A stretch of DNA of 64,000 nucleotides. Origin: Streptomyces bikiniensis. GTDB taxonomy: Bacteria; Actinomycetota; Actinomycetes; Streptomycetales; Streptomycetaceae. A program made the position numbers and the translations under genes. Each line of letters begins with the position of its first letter. Within the stretch, counting starts at the first letter, position 1. The stretch covers positions 15,468 through 79,467 of the forward strand of contig JNWL01000028.1 in the NCBI GenBank assembly GCA_000716465.1. Direction: 5' to 3'. Shown in pieces: positions 16,389 to 24,646 of this stretch. Below the pieces are notes generated by a model. The model had not been told where the DNA came from. It worked only from the letters and a program-made list of their open reading frames with translations, and did not search any database.

Positions 16389-17804
16389 TCAGGGCCGCTC
16401 CGGCCGCCCGTCCCCGTACAGCCACACGTCCCACAGCCCGTCGAGGTCCTTCCCCGCGACCTCCTCCGCGTAGGCGGTGAAGTCGGCCGTGGAGGCGTTG
16501 GCGTGACGGTACTTCTCCGGCCAGCCGCGCAGGACCGCGTCGAAGGACGCGTCCCCGACCGTCTCGCGCAGCTTGTGCAGGACCATCGCGCCGCGCTGGT
16601 AGACGGGCGGGTCGAAGAGGTTCGCGGCGGTGGGCGGGACGGCCGGCGGGAAGGCCCAGTTGGCCTTCTGCGCGAAGGCCCGCTCGAAGGCGGTGCGGGC
16701 CGGGACGCCCCCGTGCTCCTCCGCGTACAGCCACTCCGCGTACGTCGCGAAGCCCTCGTTCAGCCACAGGTCCCGCCAGGTCGCGGGCGACACCGAGTTG
16801 CCGAACCACTGGTGGGCCAGCTCGTGGACGAGGGTCGTCCGGTCGAAGGAGGAGGCCGGGAAGACGGGCCGGGTCTGGGTCTCCAGGGCGTAGCCCAGCT
16901 TCCCGTCCTCGGTGACGACCGCCCCGGCGGCCGAGAAGGGGTACGGGCCGAAGCGCCGCTCCTGCCGGGCGAGGATCGCCGGGACCTCGGCCCGCAGCGC
17001 GGCGGTCCGCGCCGCGACCCCCGGCTCGGCGGCGGTCAGCACGGGCACGGTCCCGAGGGCGGTCGCCGTCCCCGTCTCGTACCGCCCGATCATGACCGTC
17101 GCGAGGTAGCTCGCCATCGGCTCGGGCGTGTGCCAGACGGTGGTGACGCGCCCGTCCGGCTCCGTGCGCCGCTCGGTCCTGACGCCGTTGGAGAAGGCGT
17201 CGGTCCCGGCGGGGACGGTGAGGGCGATGTCGTACGCGGCCTTGTCGGAGGGGTGGTGGTTGCCGGGGAACCAGGTCGCGGAGCCGGCGGGCTCGCCGAC
17301 CGCGACGACCCCGCCGCCGGCGTCGCGCAGCCAGCCCTCCTCGGAGCCGTCCGCGTCCGTGACCGGTTCGGGCACGCCCGCGTACGTGACGGTGGCGCGG
17401 AACTCGGCGCCCTTCGGGATCTCCTCGCGCGGGCGGATCGTCAGCTCGTTCCCGGCCCGGTTGTGCGCGGCGGGCGCGCCGTCCACGCGCGCGGCGCCGA
17501 CCGCGAGCCCCGACAGGTCGAGGTTGAAGGCGCTGAGGTCCTGGGTGGCGCGGGCGGTGATCTCGGCGGTGCCGTCGAGCCGCCCGGTGCCCGGGTCGTA
17601 GGCGAGGGAGAGGGCGTAGTGCCGCACGTCGTAGCCGCCGTTCCCGAGCTTCGGGAAGTACGGGTCGCGGAGCCCGGCGGCCCCGGGGGTGCCCCGGACC
17701 CCGCCGGTGGCGCCGGTGCAGCCGCCCGCGAGCACCGCGAGGGCGGTGAGGAGGGCGGCGGCTCCGGTGCGGGTCCGGTGGCGGGTTCGGTGACGGCGCT
17801 TCAC
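16389..17804 (-). CDS. M1 family metallopeptidase, lipoprotein
   Basis: A 471-residue zinc aminopeptidase-like enzyme. HELAHQWFGN carries the zinc-binding histidines and catalytic Glu, and the third ligand is in LWLNEGFATYAEW. The N-terminus is basic then hydrophobic with a lipobox-like A-G-G-C (Cys29), so it is probably exported and lipid-anchored. It is much shorter than PepN-type enzymes (about 860 residues) and lacks the long C-terminal helical domain, as in other small actinobacterial M1 enzymes. Substrate unknown; an oligopeptide is likely. Confidence 0.88.
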   Translation of the reverse strand: MKRRHRTRHRTRTGAAALLTALAVLAGGCTGATGGVRGTPGAAGLRDPYFPKLGNGGYDVRHYALSLAYDPGTGRLDGTAEITARATQDLSAFNLDLSGLAVGAARVDGAPAAHNRAGNELTIRPREEIPKGAEFRATVTYAGVPEPVTDADGSEEGWLRDAGGGVVAVGEPAGSATWFPGNHHPSDKAAYDIALTVPAGTDAFSNGVRTERRTEPDGRVTTVWHTPEPMASYLATVMIGRYETGTATALGTVPVLTAAEPGVAARTAALRAEVPAILARQERRFGPYPFSAAGAVVTEDGKLGYALETQTRPVFPASSFDRTTLVHELAHQWFGNSVSPATWRDLWLNEGFATYAEWLYAEEHGGVPARTAFERAFAQKANWAFPPAVPPTAANLFDPPVYQRGAMVLHKLRETVGDASFDAVLRGWPEKYRHANASTADFTAYAEEVAGKDLDGLWDVWLYGDGRPERP

Positions 17805-17883
17805 GGACCGATCGTATGCAGGGGAGGTGGGACCGGCCGTACGGAGAAGGCCGTGGCGCCCGGCGGGGGTCCGGGCGCCACGG

Positions 17884-17951
17884 CCGGCCGGGAGGAGTGG
17901 CCGGCCGGGAGGAGTGGCCGGTCGGGAGGAGTGGCCGGTCGGGAGGAGCGG
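17884..17951. repeat. four tandem copies of a 17-bp unit abutting the hbpS stop
   Basis: CCGG(C/T)CGGGAGGAG(T/C)GG is repeated exactly four times in 68 bp. The last base touches the TAA stop of the hbpS-like gene (17952-17954 on the minus strand). The repeats contain GGGAGGAG on the plus strand but no start follows them. Confidence 0.9.
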
Positions 17952-18491
17952 TTACCGTCCGAGGGAGGCGACGCCCGCCCGGGCGAACTTCTCGTCCAGG
18001 TCGCCGGAGGGGGCGCCGGCGACGCCGATGCCGGCGACGGGCGCGCCCTTGGCGGTGACGGGGGCGCCGCCGGCCAGGAAGAGGGTGTTCGGGATGTCCT
18101 TGAGGGTGGGGGCGTTGGCGAGGCGCTTGACCAGCTCGGAGGTGGGGGCGTTCCAGGAGACGGCGGTGTACGCCTTCTTCACGGCCGACTCGTAGGACTG
18201 CGGGCCGGCGCCGTCGCCGCGCAGGGTGACGAGGGTGTTGCCGTTGCGGTCGACGACCGCGACGGAGATCCGCTGGTTCTCCTTCTCGGCGGCCTTCAGG
18301 GTCGCCTGCGCGGCCTTCGTCGCCGCCTCGATCGTCAGGTGCGTCGACTGCTGGAGGTTGCCGTCGGAGGCGTCGGCGCGGACGGCGGCGGCGGGGGCGG
18401 CGGCCGGGGCGGAGGCGTTCGCGGAGACCACGCCGAAGGCGCCGGCGGCGATGACGGCGGCGGCGGTGGCACCGAAGAGGATCTTCTTCAT
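17952..18491 (-). CDS. hbpS: HbpS-like extracellular heme-binding protein
   Basis: A 179-residue secreted protein of the GlcG/HbpS family. A signal peptide (KKILFGATAAAVIAAGAFGVVSANA) precedes the conserved domain with LTIEAATKAAQATLKAAEKE, VAVVDRNGNTLVTLRGDGAG and AVAGIGVAGAPSGDLDEKFARAG. In S. reticuli HbpS binds heme, senses iron and oxidative stress, and controls the SenS sensor kinase. Here senS and senR are divergently placed 262 bp away, which strongly supports the assignment. The signal sequence and neighbours are seen; the heme function is taken from the family. Confidence 0.88.
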   Translation of the reverse strand: MKKILFGATAAAVIAAGAFGVVSANASAPAAAPAAAVRADASDGNLQQSTHLTIEAATKAAQATLKAAEKENQRISVAVVDRNGNTLVTLRGDGAGPQSYESAVKKAYTAVSWNAPTSELVKRLANAPTLKDIPNTLFLAGGAPVTAKGAPVAGIGVAGAPSGDLDEKFARAGVASLGR

Positions 18492-18753
18492 GGGGAACTC
18501 CGTGGGACGGGGTCGGGTGGGAGGAGGGGAACGGCGCGGGGCCGCGGGCCGAGCGATCCGTTCGTCCGTCTCGCTCTGTCATCCATCCTGTGGCCGCTCC
18601 CGGGGCCTCCCGGTCCACGGTCCGGCTGCCCTCCGGGAGCGCACCGGCGGACGGCCGGGTCAGCCGATCGGTCGATGCCGGCCTGGTCCCGTCGGGCCAG
18701 GATGGAGGGGTATGCGCAGGTGGGAACGGTGAGCGGAGCGGAAGGGCCGGGAC

Positions 18754-19929
18754 ATGGAGGAGGGTGCGGAGCGGGGCGTGGAGCGGGATCCCGACGCCCG
18801 CTGGCTGGCGCGGATCATGCACACCGCGTTCTTCCTGCTGCTCGGCGCCTCGCTCGCCCGCTTCCTGCTGCGGCACGACTGGGAGGCCCGCAGCCCCTGG
18901 ATCGTCGCGCTCACCGGCGCGCTCGCCTCCCTCTACCTCCTCGGCCCGGTCCTGGGCACCCGCGCGACCCCGCGCCGGATCGCCTGGCTGGGCACGGTCG
19001 TCGCCGTCTGGGTGCTCCTCGTCGTCCTCGCGCCCAGCTTCGCCTGGTGCGCGGTGCCGCTCTTCTACACGGGCCTGCGCACCCTCCCGGCGCGCGCCGC
19101 GCTCGGCCTGGTCGCCCTGCTCACCGCCTTCGTGGTCTTCGCGCAGGTCCGGCTCGCGCACGGCGGCTGGGACCCGAACCTGATCGTCGCCCCGCCGGCC
19201 GTCGCCGCCCTGGCCACCGGGGTGTTCGTGTACGCGGACCGGCAGGCGGCGCGCCAGCGGGCCCTGATCGACGACCTGATCCGCACCCGGCGCGAACTCG
19301 CCGCGACCGAGCGCCGCGAGGGGACCCTGGCCGAGCGGCAGCGGCTCTCCATGGAGATCCACGACACCCTGGCGCAGGGCCTGTCCAGCCAGCAGATGCT
19401 GTTGCAGGCGGCGGACCGCACCTGGGACGGCGACCCGGAGACGGCCCGCCGGCACGTCCGTACGGCCGAGTCCATCGCCGAGCGCAACCTCGCCGAGGCC
19501 CGCCGCTTCGTCCACGACCTCGCGCCGGCCGACCTGGCCGGGGGCGGCGGCCTGGAGGAGGCGCTGCGGGGCCTGGCCGCGCGCGAGTCGGCGGCGTTCC
19601 GGGTCGACGGGGCGCCGGTGCCGCTGCCGGACCGGGCGCAGTCGGCGCTGCTGCGGATCGCGCAGGGCGCCCTCGCGAACATCCGGGAGCACGCGGGCGC
19701 GGACTCGGCCGCCGTGACCCTGACGTACCTCGACGACCAGGTGGTCCTGGACGTCGCCGACGACGGGCGCGGCTTCGACCCGGCGGACCGGCCGGGCGGG
19801 GTGCGCGGCCACGGACTGCCCGCGATGCGGGTGCGGGCCGAACAGCTCGGTGGCACCCTGACCGTCGAGTCCGCCCCGGGCGAGGGCACGGTGCTCTCGG
19901 CCGCGATCCCGCTGAACCCGGAGCCGTGA
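18754..19929 (+). CDS. senS: SenS-like sensor histidine kinase
   Basis: A 391-residue membrane kinase. About four to five hydrophobic segments in residues 20-165 are followed by a HisKA_3 dimerisation helix with the phospho-acceptor His in LSMEIHDTLAQGLSSQQMLLQ, and an HATPase domain (NIREHAGADSAAVTLTY, VADDGRGFDP, GHGLPAMRVRAEQLGG). This is the NarL-type kinase class. The divergent hbpS-like gene and the response regulator 67 bases downstream match the senS-senR-hbpS set. It would autophosphorylate in response to HbpS state and pass phosphate to SenR. Confidence 0.87.
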   Translation: MEEGAERGVERDPDARWLARIMHTAFFLLLGASLARFLLRHDWEARSPWIVALTGALASLYLLGPVLGTRATPRRIAWLGTVVAVWVLLVVLAPSFAWCAVPLFYTGLRTLPARAALGLVALLTAFVVFAQVRLAHGGWDPNLIVAPPAVAALATGVFVYADRQAARQRALIDDLIRTRRELAATERREGTLAERQRLSMEIHDTLAQGLSSQQMLLQAADRTWDGDPETARRHVRTAESIAERNLAEARRFVHDLAPADLAGGGGLEEALRGLAARESAAFRVDGAPVPLPDRAQSALLRIAQGALANIREHAGADSAAVTLTYLDDQVVLDVADDGRGFDPADRPGGVRGHGLPAMRVRAEQLGGTLTVESAPGEGTVLSAAIPLNPEP

Positions 19930-19996
19930 GGCCCACGACCCCGCCGCTCCCTCCGTCCCTGCCGAACCCGCCGCCCCCGCTCTCCCTGGAGTCGTG

Positions 19997-20620
19997 ATGT
20001 CCTCCGTACGGATCCTGCTCTGCGACGACCACGCGGTGGTCCGCGCCGGGCTGCTCGCCCTCCTCGGCAGCACCCCCGACATCGACGTCGTCGGCGAGGC
20101 GGGCAGCGGTGAGGAGGCGGTCGCGATGGCGGCGAAGCTGAAGCCGGACGTGGTCCTCATGGACCTCCAGCTGGGATCCGGCATCGACGGCGTGGAGGCG
20201 ACCCGCCGGATCGCGCCGACCGGCGTCCACGTCCTCGTCCTCACCACGTACGACACGGACGCCGACATCACGCGGGCGATCGAGGCGGGCGCGACCGGCT
20301 ACCTCCTGAAGGCCGAGCGGCCCGAGGAGCTGTTCGCGGCCATCCACGCGGCCGCGCAGGGCCGCACGGCCCTCTCACCGCCGGTCGCCAGCCGGGTCAT
20401 GGACCGGATGCGGGGCGCGGCGGGCCCGAGCCTCACCGACCGGGAGCGGGACATCCTCGGGCAGCTGGGGCGCGGCCTCGGCAACCGGGAGATCGCGCGG
20501 GCCCTGTTCATCAGCGAGGCGACGGTGAAGACCCACCTGAGCCGGATCTACGCCAAGCTCGGCGTGGACACGCGGGCGGGCGCGGTGGCGGTGGCGAAGG
20601 AGCGCCGGCTGCTGCCGTAG
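19997..20620 (+). CDS. senR: SenR-like NarL-family response regulator
   Basis: A 207-residue regulator with a REC domain (CDDHAVVRAGL, acceptor Asp in VVLMDLQLG, LTTYDTDADI, Lys in GYLLKAE) and a LuxR-type HTH (LTDRERDILGQLGRGLGNREIARALFISEATVKTHLSRIYAKLGV). The ATG at 19997 has GGAG six bases upstream; a GTG three bases earlier is an alternative. Partner of the upstream kinase; in S. reticuli SenR controls furS-cpeB and hbpS. Confidence 0.88.
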   Translation: MSSVRILLCDDHAVVRAGLLALLGSTPDIDVVGEAGSGEEAVAMAAKLKPDVVLMDLQLGSGIDGVEATRRIAPTGVHVLVLTTYDTDADITRAIEAGATGYLLKAERPEELFAAIHAAAQGRTALSPPVASRVMDRMRGAAGPSLTDRERDILGQLGRGLGNREIARALFISEATVKTHLSRIYAKLGVDTRAGAVAVAKERRLLP

Positions 20621-20737
20621 GCACTCCCCTTGCGTACACCTTTGTGCGGTCTTTGCCCCCACCCCTCCCCCTCCCCTGCTACCGTGCGTTACTTCCCGAC
20701 CGCAGGGTGTCATGACCCCAGTCCCAGTGGAGCGCAC

Positions 20738-21949
20738 GTGAAGCTCGCGATCGTCGGCGGCGGCCCCGCCGGCCTCTACCTCTCGGTCCTGCTGAAGCGG
20801 CGGGACCCGTCGCACGAGATCACGGTGTACGAGCGGAACCCGGAGGGCTCCACGTACGGCTGGGGCGTCACGTACTGGGCCGGGCTGCTCGACAAGCTGC
20901 GCGCGGGCGACCCGGAGTCGGCGCGGGCCGTCGCGGACGCCTCCGTGACCTGGACCGACGGGGTCGCGATCGTCCGCGACGAGCGGACCGTCCACCGGGG
21001 CGACGCGGGCTTCGGCATCGGGCGCCGGCGGATGCTGGCGCTGCTCGCGGACCGCGCCCGCGAGCTGGGCGTGCGGGTCGCGTTCGAGCACGACGTGAGC
21101 GGCCCGGACGCGCCCGAACTCGCGGACGCGGACCTGGTCGTCGCCGCCGACGGGGTGAACAGCACGCTCCGCGAGGCGTACGCGGACCACTTCGGCAGCG
21201 AGGTCGCCTGCGGCCGCAACCGGTACGTCTGGCTCGGCACGAGCAAGGTCTTCGACGCGTTCAGCTTCGCGTTCAAGGAGACGGAGCACGGCTGGATCTG
21301 GTGCTACGCCTACGGCTTCAGCGGCGAGCGCTCCACCTGCGTCGTGGAGTGCTCGCCGGAGACCTGGGCCGGTCTGGGCCTGGACGCGCTGGGCGAGGCC
21401 GACAGCCTGCGCCTCCTGGAGAAGCTCTTCCACGACCTGCTCGACGGGCACGAGCTGATCGGCCGGGACCGGGCCGGGGAGCCCGCCCGGTGGCTCGCCT
21501 TCCGCACCCTCACCAACCGCGTCTGGCACCGGGGCAACCTGGTCCTCCTCGGCGACGCCGCCCACACCATGCACTACTCGATCGGCGCGGGCACCACCCT
21601 GGCCCTGGAGGACGCCCTCGCCCTCGCGGACGCGCTGCACTCCCCCGCGCCGGACCTCGGCACGGCCCTGACCCTGTACGGGAAGCGGCGCCGCGCCGAA
21701 CTCGTCTCGGCCCAGAGCGCGGCCCGCTACAGCGCCCGCTGGTACGAGAACCTGCCCCGCTACATGCGCCTGGAGCCGGCCCGGATGTTCGCCCTGCTCG
21801 GCCAGCGCCACTCCCCCCTCCTCCCGCACGTGCCGCCCCAGCTCTACTACCGCCTCGACCGCGCCGCCGACAGCCTGGAACCCCTCCGCCGCCTCAAGCG
21901 CTGGCTGGGGCCGCGGGTGGCGAGGACGGTGCACGGGCGGGGCCGGTGA
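20738..21949 (+). CDS. FAD-dependent monooxygenase
   Basis: A 403-residue flavoprotein hydroxylase of the PHBH type. GGGPAGLYLSVLLKRRDP is the FAD ADP-binding motif, DADLVVAADGVNS the DG motif, and LVLLGDAAHTMHYSIGAGTTLALEDALALA the GD motif. The stretch ERNPEGSTYGWGVTYWAGLLDKL resembles the N-terminal module of anthraniloyl-CoA monooxygenase-type enzymes. GTG at 20738 has GGAG five bases upstream. No dedicated pathway genes are adjacent, so the aromatic substrate is unknown. Confidence 0.85.
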   Translation: MKLAIVGGGPAGLYLSVLLKRRDPSHEITVYERNPEGSTYGWGVTYWAGLLDKLRAGDPESARAVADASVTWTDGVAIVRDERTVHRGDAGFGIGRRRMLALLADRARELGVRVAFEHDVSGPDAPELADADLVVAADGVNSTLREAYADHFGSEVACGRNRYVWLGTSKVFDAFSFAFKETEHGWIWCYAYGFSGERSTCVVECSPETWAGLGLDALGEADSLRLLEKLFHDLLDGHELIGRDRAGEPARWLAFRTLTNRVWHRGNLVLLGDAAHTMHYSIGAGTTLALEDALALADALHSPAPDLGTALTLYGKRRRAELVSAQSAARYSARWYENLPRYMRLEPARMFALLGQRHSPLLPHVPPQLYYRLDRAADSLEPLRRLKRWLGPRVARTVHGRGR

Positions 21950-22087
21950 GCCGGGGCGCGTACGAGCCGGACCCAGGCCCGTAGGAGCCGGGGCCGGGGC
22001 CGTACGAGCCGGGGCCGGGCCCGAGCCCGGAGCCGTACGAACCGGTCCCGGGTCCGGAAGGTCCGGGACCGTGACACCATCGACCCC
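21950..22087. repeat. degenerate repeat of GTACGAGCCGGGGCCGG
   Basis: Four to five imperfect copies of a roughly 20-bp unit fill the space between the monooxygenase and the next gene. No coding content or clear promoter seen. Confidence 0.6.
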
Positions 22088-22588
22088 GTGCTCGACATCG
22101 GCTACTCCCTCTCGCGTCGCTTCCCCGACCCCCCGCAGACCGACTACCGCCGCGCGGACGTCCACGCGCTGCGGCACGACCTGTTCTGCGGGGACGTGTA
22201 CCTCGCGGACACCGAGACGGACCGGGAGGTGTCCACGGCCTGGGGATGGGTGCCGGTGCTCGACTTCGCGTGGGCGCTCTGCGACATCGTCGAACAGCTC
22301 GACCGGGACCCGCGCGGGAGCCGGGCCGCGCAGCCGCAGTACGCGGAGCTGGACTTCACCGAGTCCACGGACCGGATGCTGTTCGAGCGCCGGTTCGGCT
22401 GGGTGGACGTCGAGGCCGACTGGATGCCGGGCGACGAGCCGCCCGTGACCTTCAACCACGCCGAACTGCGCCGCGAGGCCCGCGACTTCCTGCACGACCT
22501 GATCGCGGACCTCACCGACATGCACGAGGGCCTGGCCGACAACCCGGCCGTCTGGTCCCTCCAGGCCCGCTTCCCCCGCCTGCCGTGA
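22088..22588 (+). CDS. hypothetical protein
   Basis: A 166-residue soluble acidic protein that I do not recognise with confidence. It starts MLDIGYSLSRRFPDPPQTDYRR, has two Trp-rich stretches (WGWVPVLDFAWALCDIVEQL and FGWVDVEADWMPGDEPP) and an acidic helical C-terminus (AELRREARDFLHDLIADLTDMHEGL). No signal peptide or membrane segment. Start GTG. Its codon pattern and length suggest a real gene. Confidence 0.65.
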   Translation: MLDIGYSLSRRFPDPPQTDYRRADVHALRHDLFCGDVYLADTETDREVSTAWGWVPVLDFAWALCDIVEQLDRDPRGSRAAQPQYAELDFTESTDRMLFERRFGWVDVEADWMPGDEPPVTFNHAELRREARDFLHDLIADLTDMHEGLADNPAVWSLQARFPRLP

Positions 22589-22595
22589 CCGCGGG

Positions 22596-23282
22596 CTAAC
22601 CCTCCACCCGCACCCCCAGCTGCGCCGCGAGCACCGGCGCCAGGTCGAAGAGCTGGGACGTCGAGATCACGGCGCCCGCCAGGGACTCCACCCCGCGCGC
22701 GATCTCCAGGCGCCGGGCCCCTCTCAGGTCCACGTCCCGCAGCCGCGCGCCCGAGAAGTCGGCCCCGGTCAGGGCGCAGTCCACGAACCCGACCCGTTCG
22801 AGGTCCGCGCCCCCGAAGTCCGGCTCGCTCAGCACGCACCCCTCGAAGACCACGTCCTTCAGCTTCGCGGACCGCAGGTTCAGGTAGTCGACCTTGCCGC
22901 CCCGGACCAGGACCCGCTCCAGGACGGCGCCGTGCAGCTGCGTCCCGCCGAGCCGCGCCTCCACGACCTCCACGTCCCGCAGCTGCGCCCCCGCCAGGTC
23001 CGTCCCCACGCCCCGCACCCCGCTCAGGACCGAGTCCAGGAACCGCGCGTTCGTCAGCCGCGCCCCGTCGAGGCCGCACTCCCGCAGCGCGCAGTCCAGG
23101 AACCGGGCCCCCTCCCCCGACTGCCCGGTCAGGTCGAGCCCGGACAGCTCCAGGCCGTCGTAGTCCCCGTCCGCCTCCAGTCCTCCCCCGTACGGCTCCA
23201 GGGGCGGCAGCCGCACCTCCGGCCGCCGCGCCCCCGGCACCTTCTTCTTCCGCACCGTCGCCCTCGCGCCGTGATCCGTCAT
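22596..23282 (-). CDS. pentapeptide repeat protein
   Basis: A 228-residue protein with A(D/N)LxG-type pentapeptide repeats across about residues 45-205 (for example LSGLDLTG, LDGARLTNARF, LAGAQLRDVEV, LTGADFSGARLRDVDLRGAR). These fold as a right-handed quadrilateral beta-helix. Some members mimic DNA and protect gyrase from quinolones; most have unknown roles. The basic N-terminal tail and the short C-terminal helix are outside the repeats. It ends eight bases from the preceding convergent gene. Confidence 0.88.
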   Translation of the reverse strand: MTDHGARATVRKKKVPGARRPEVRLPPLEPYGGGLEADGDYDGLELSGLDLTGQSGEGARFLDCALRECGLDGARLTNARFLDSVLSGVRGVGTDLAGAQLRDVEVVEARLGGTQLHGAVLERVLVRGGKVDYLNLRSAKLKDVVFEGCVLSEPDFGGADLERVGFVDCALTGADFSGARLRDVDLRGARRLEIARGVESLAGAVISTSQLFDLAPVLAAQLGVRVEG

Positions 23283-23385
23283 CCCCCCATGGTGATGTAC
23301 GACACTGACAACGCCCCCGTGTCACGAACGCGCCCGTTCGTCCCGTCCCCCGTGCAGGACCCGAGAACGAACGAGGGAGAGCGCC

Positions 23386-24552
23386 ATGCGGAAGCTCACG
23401 ATCGTCGGCGGCGGCTTCGCCGGACTGACCGCGGCCGTCACCGCCGCCGAGGCCGGCACCGCCGTGACCCTGCACGAGGCCCACCGGACCCTCGGCGGCC
23501 GGGCGCGCACCGCCGAGGGCCCGTACCGCACCAACGACGGGCCGCACGCCCTCTACAGCGGCGGCCCGCACTGGACCTGGCTCGAACAGCGCGGGCTCCT
23601 CGGACCGCTCGCCCCGCTGCCGCCCGCCGAAGGGCTCCGGTTCCGCTTCCACCGCGGCGGCGCCCTCCGCCGCGTCCCGCCGCCCGGTCTGCTCCGCCAG
23701 TCCCTCCGTACCGCCCGGACGGCCCCCGTCGACACCGACTTCCGCACCTGGGCCACCGGGCTCGCGGGCGCGCGGACCGCCCGCGTCGCCGCCGCGTACA
23801 GCGGGGTCGCGCTCTTCCACCACGACCCCGGCGCGCTCTCCGCCCGCTTCGTGCAGGAGCGGCTGCACCGGGCCGCCGCCCTGCCGCCCGAGGCGCACTA
23901 CGTGCGGGGCGGCTGGGGCGCGCTGATCGGGCGGATGGCGGACCGGGCACGGGATCTGGGCGTACGGATCGAGACCTCGGCCCGTGTCGACGCGCTGCCG
24001 ACCGGCGGGGGCCCGGTGATCGTCGCCACCGCCCTGCCCGCCGCCGCCCGGCTCCTCGACGACCCCTCGCTGACCTGGGAGAGCGGCCGTACGGTCCTGG
24101 TCGACCTGGCGCTGCGGACCCGGAAGGGGGACCCGTTCGTCGTCTCCGACCTGGACGCGCCGGGCTGGATCGAGCGGTTCACCGCGCAGGACCCCTCGCT
24201 CGCCCCCGCCGGGCAGCAGCTCCTCCAGGCCCAGCTGCCCGTCGGGCCGGACGCGACGAAGGCGGACGGGGTCGCCCACGCGGAACGGCTCCTCGACCTC
24301 GGCTTCCCCGGTTGGCGCGAGCGGACGGTGTGGCGGCGCGAGTCGCTGTCCCGGGGGCGTACGGGGGCGGTGGACCGCCCCGGCACCACCTGGCGCGACC
24401 GGCCGGCCGTCGACCGGGGCGACGGGGTGTACCTGGTGGGCGACCAGGTCGCGGCGCCGGGCGTGCTCTCGGAGGTGTCGTTCACGAGCGCGGTCGAGGC
24501 GGTGTCGCTGGCACTGCGGGCGGAACGGCGGCTCGCGCACGGGACGCACTGA
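23386..24552 (+). CDS. NAD(P)/FAD-binding amine oxidase-like oxidoreductase
   Basis: A 388-residue flavoprotein. KLTIVGGGFAGLTAAVTAAEAG is the Rossmann FAD motif and LHEAHRTLGGRARTAEGPY the following GG-R-T motif of amine-oxidase/phytoene-desaturase-like proteins; the C-terminal YLVGDQVAAPGVLSEVSFTSA closes the FAD site. Substrate unknown. GAGGGAGA precedes the ATG. The SoxR-box quinone reductase follows 94 bases downstream. Confidence 0.82.
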   Translation: MRKLTIVGGGFAGLTAAVTAAEAGTAVTLHEAHRTLGGRARTAEGPYRTNDGPHALYSGGPHWTWLEQRGLLGPLAPLPPAEGLRFRFHRGGALRRVPPPGLLRQSLRTARTAPVDTDFRTWATGLAGARTARVAAAYSGVALFHHDPGALSARFVQERLHRAAALPPEAHYVRGGWGALIGRMADRARDLGVRIETSARVDALPTGGGPVIVATALPAAARLLDDPSLTWESGRTVLVDLALRTRKGDPFVVSDLDAPGWIERFTAQDPSLAPAGQQLLQAQLPVGPDATKADGVAHAERLLDLGFPGWRERTVWRRESLSRGRTGAVDRPGTTWRDRPAVDRGDGVYLVGDQVAAPGVLSEVSFTSAVEAVSLALRAERRLAHGTH

Positions 24553-24565
24553 CCTGTCGCGGGCC

Positions 24566-24597
24566 TTGACCTCAAGTCCGCTTGAGGTCGGAGGCTT
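24566..24597 (+). promoter_or_regulatory. SoxR-type box and promoter
   Basis: CCTCAAGTCCGCTTGAGG (24570-24587) is a perfect inverted repeat (nine-base arms from 24568 to 24589) and matches the SoxR box type CCTCAAG-N4-CTTGAGG. It lies within a long spacer after a TTGACC -35 (24566-24571), as usual for MerR-family control. In S. coelicolor SoxR activates a homologous oxidoreductase (SCO4266, from memory) in this location. Confidence 0.8.
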
Positions 24598-24646
24598 TCC
24601 CCGTGGCCGCCCGGACCACACTCCGTACGACGACAGGGGAACCGTC

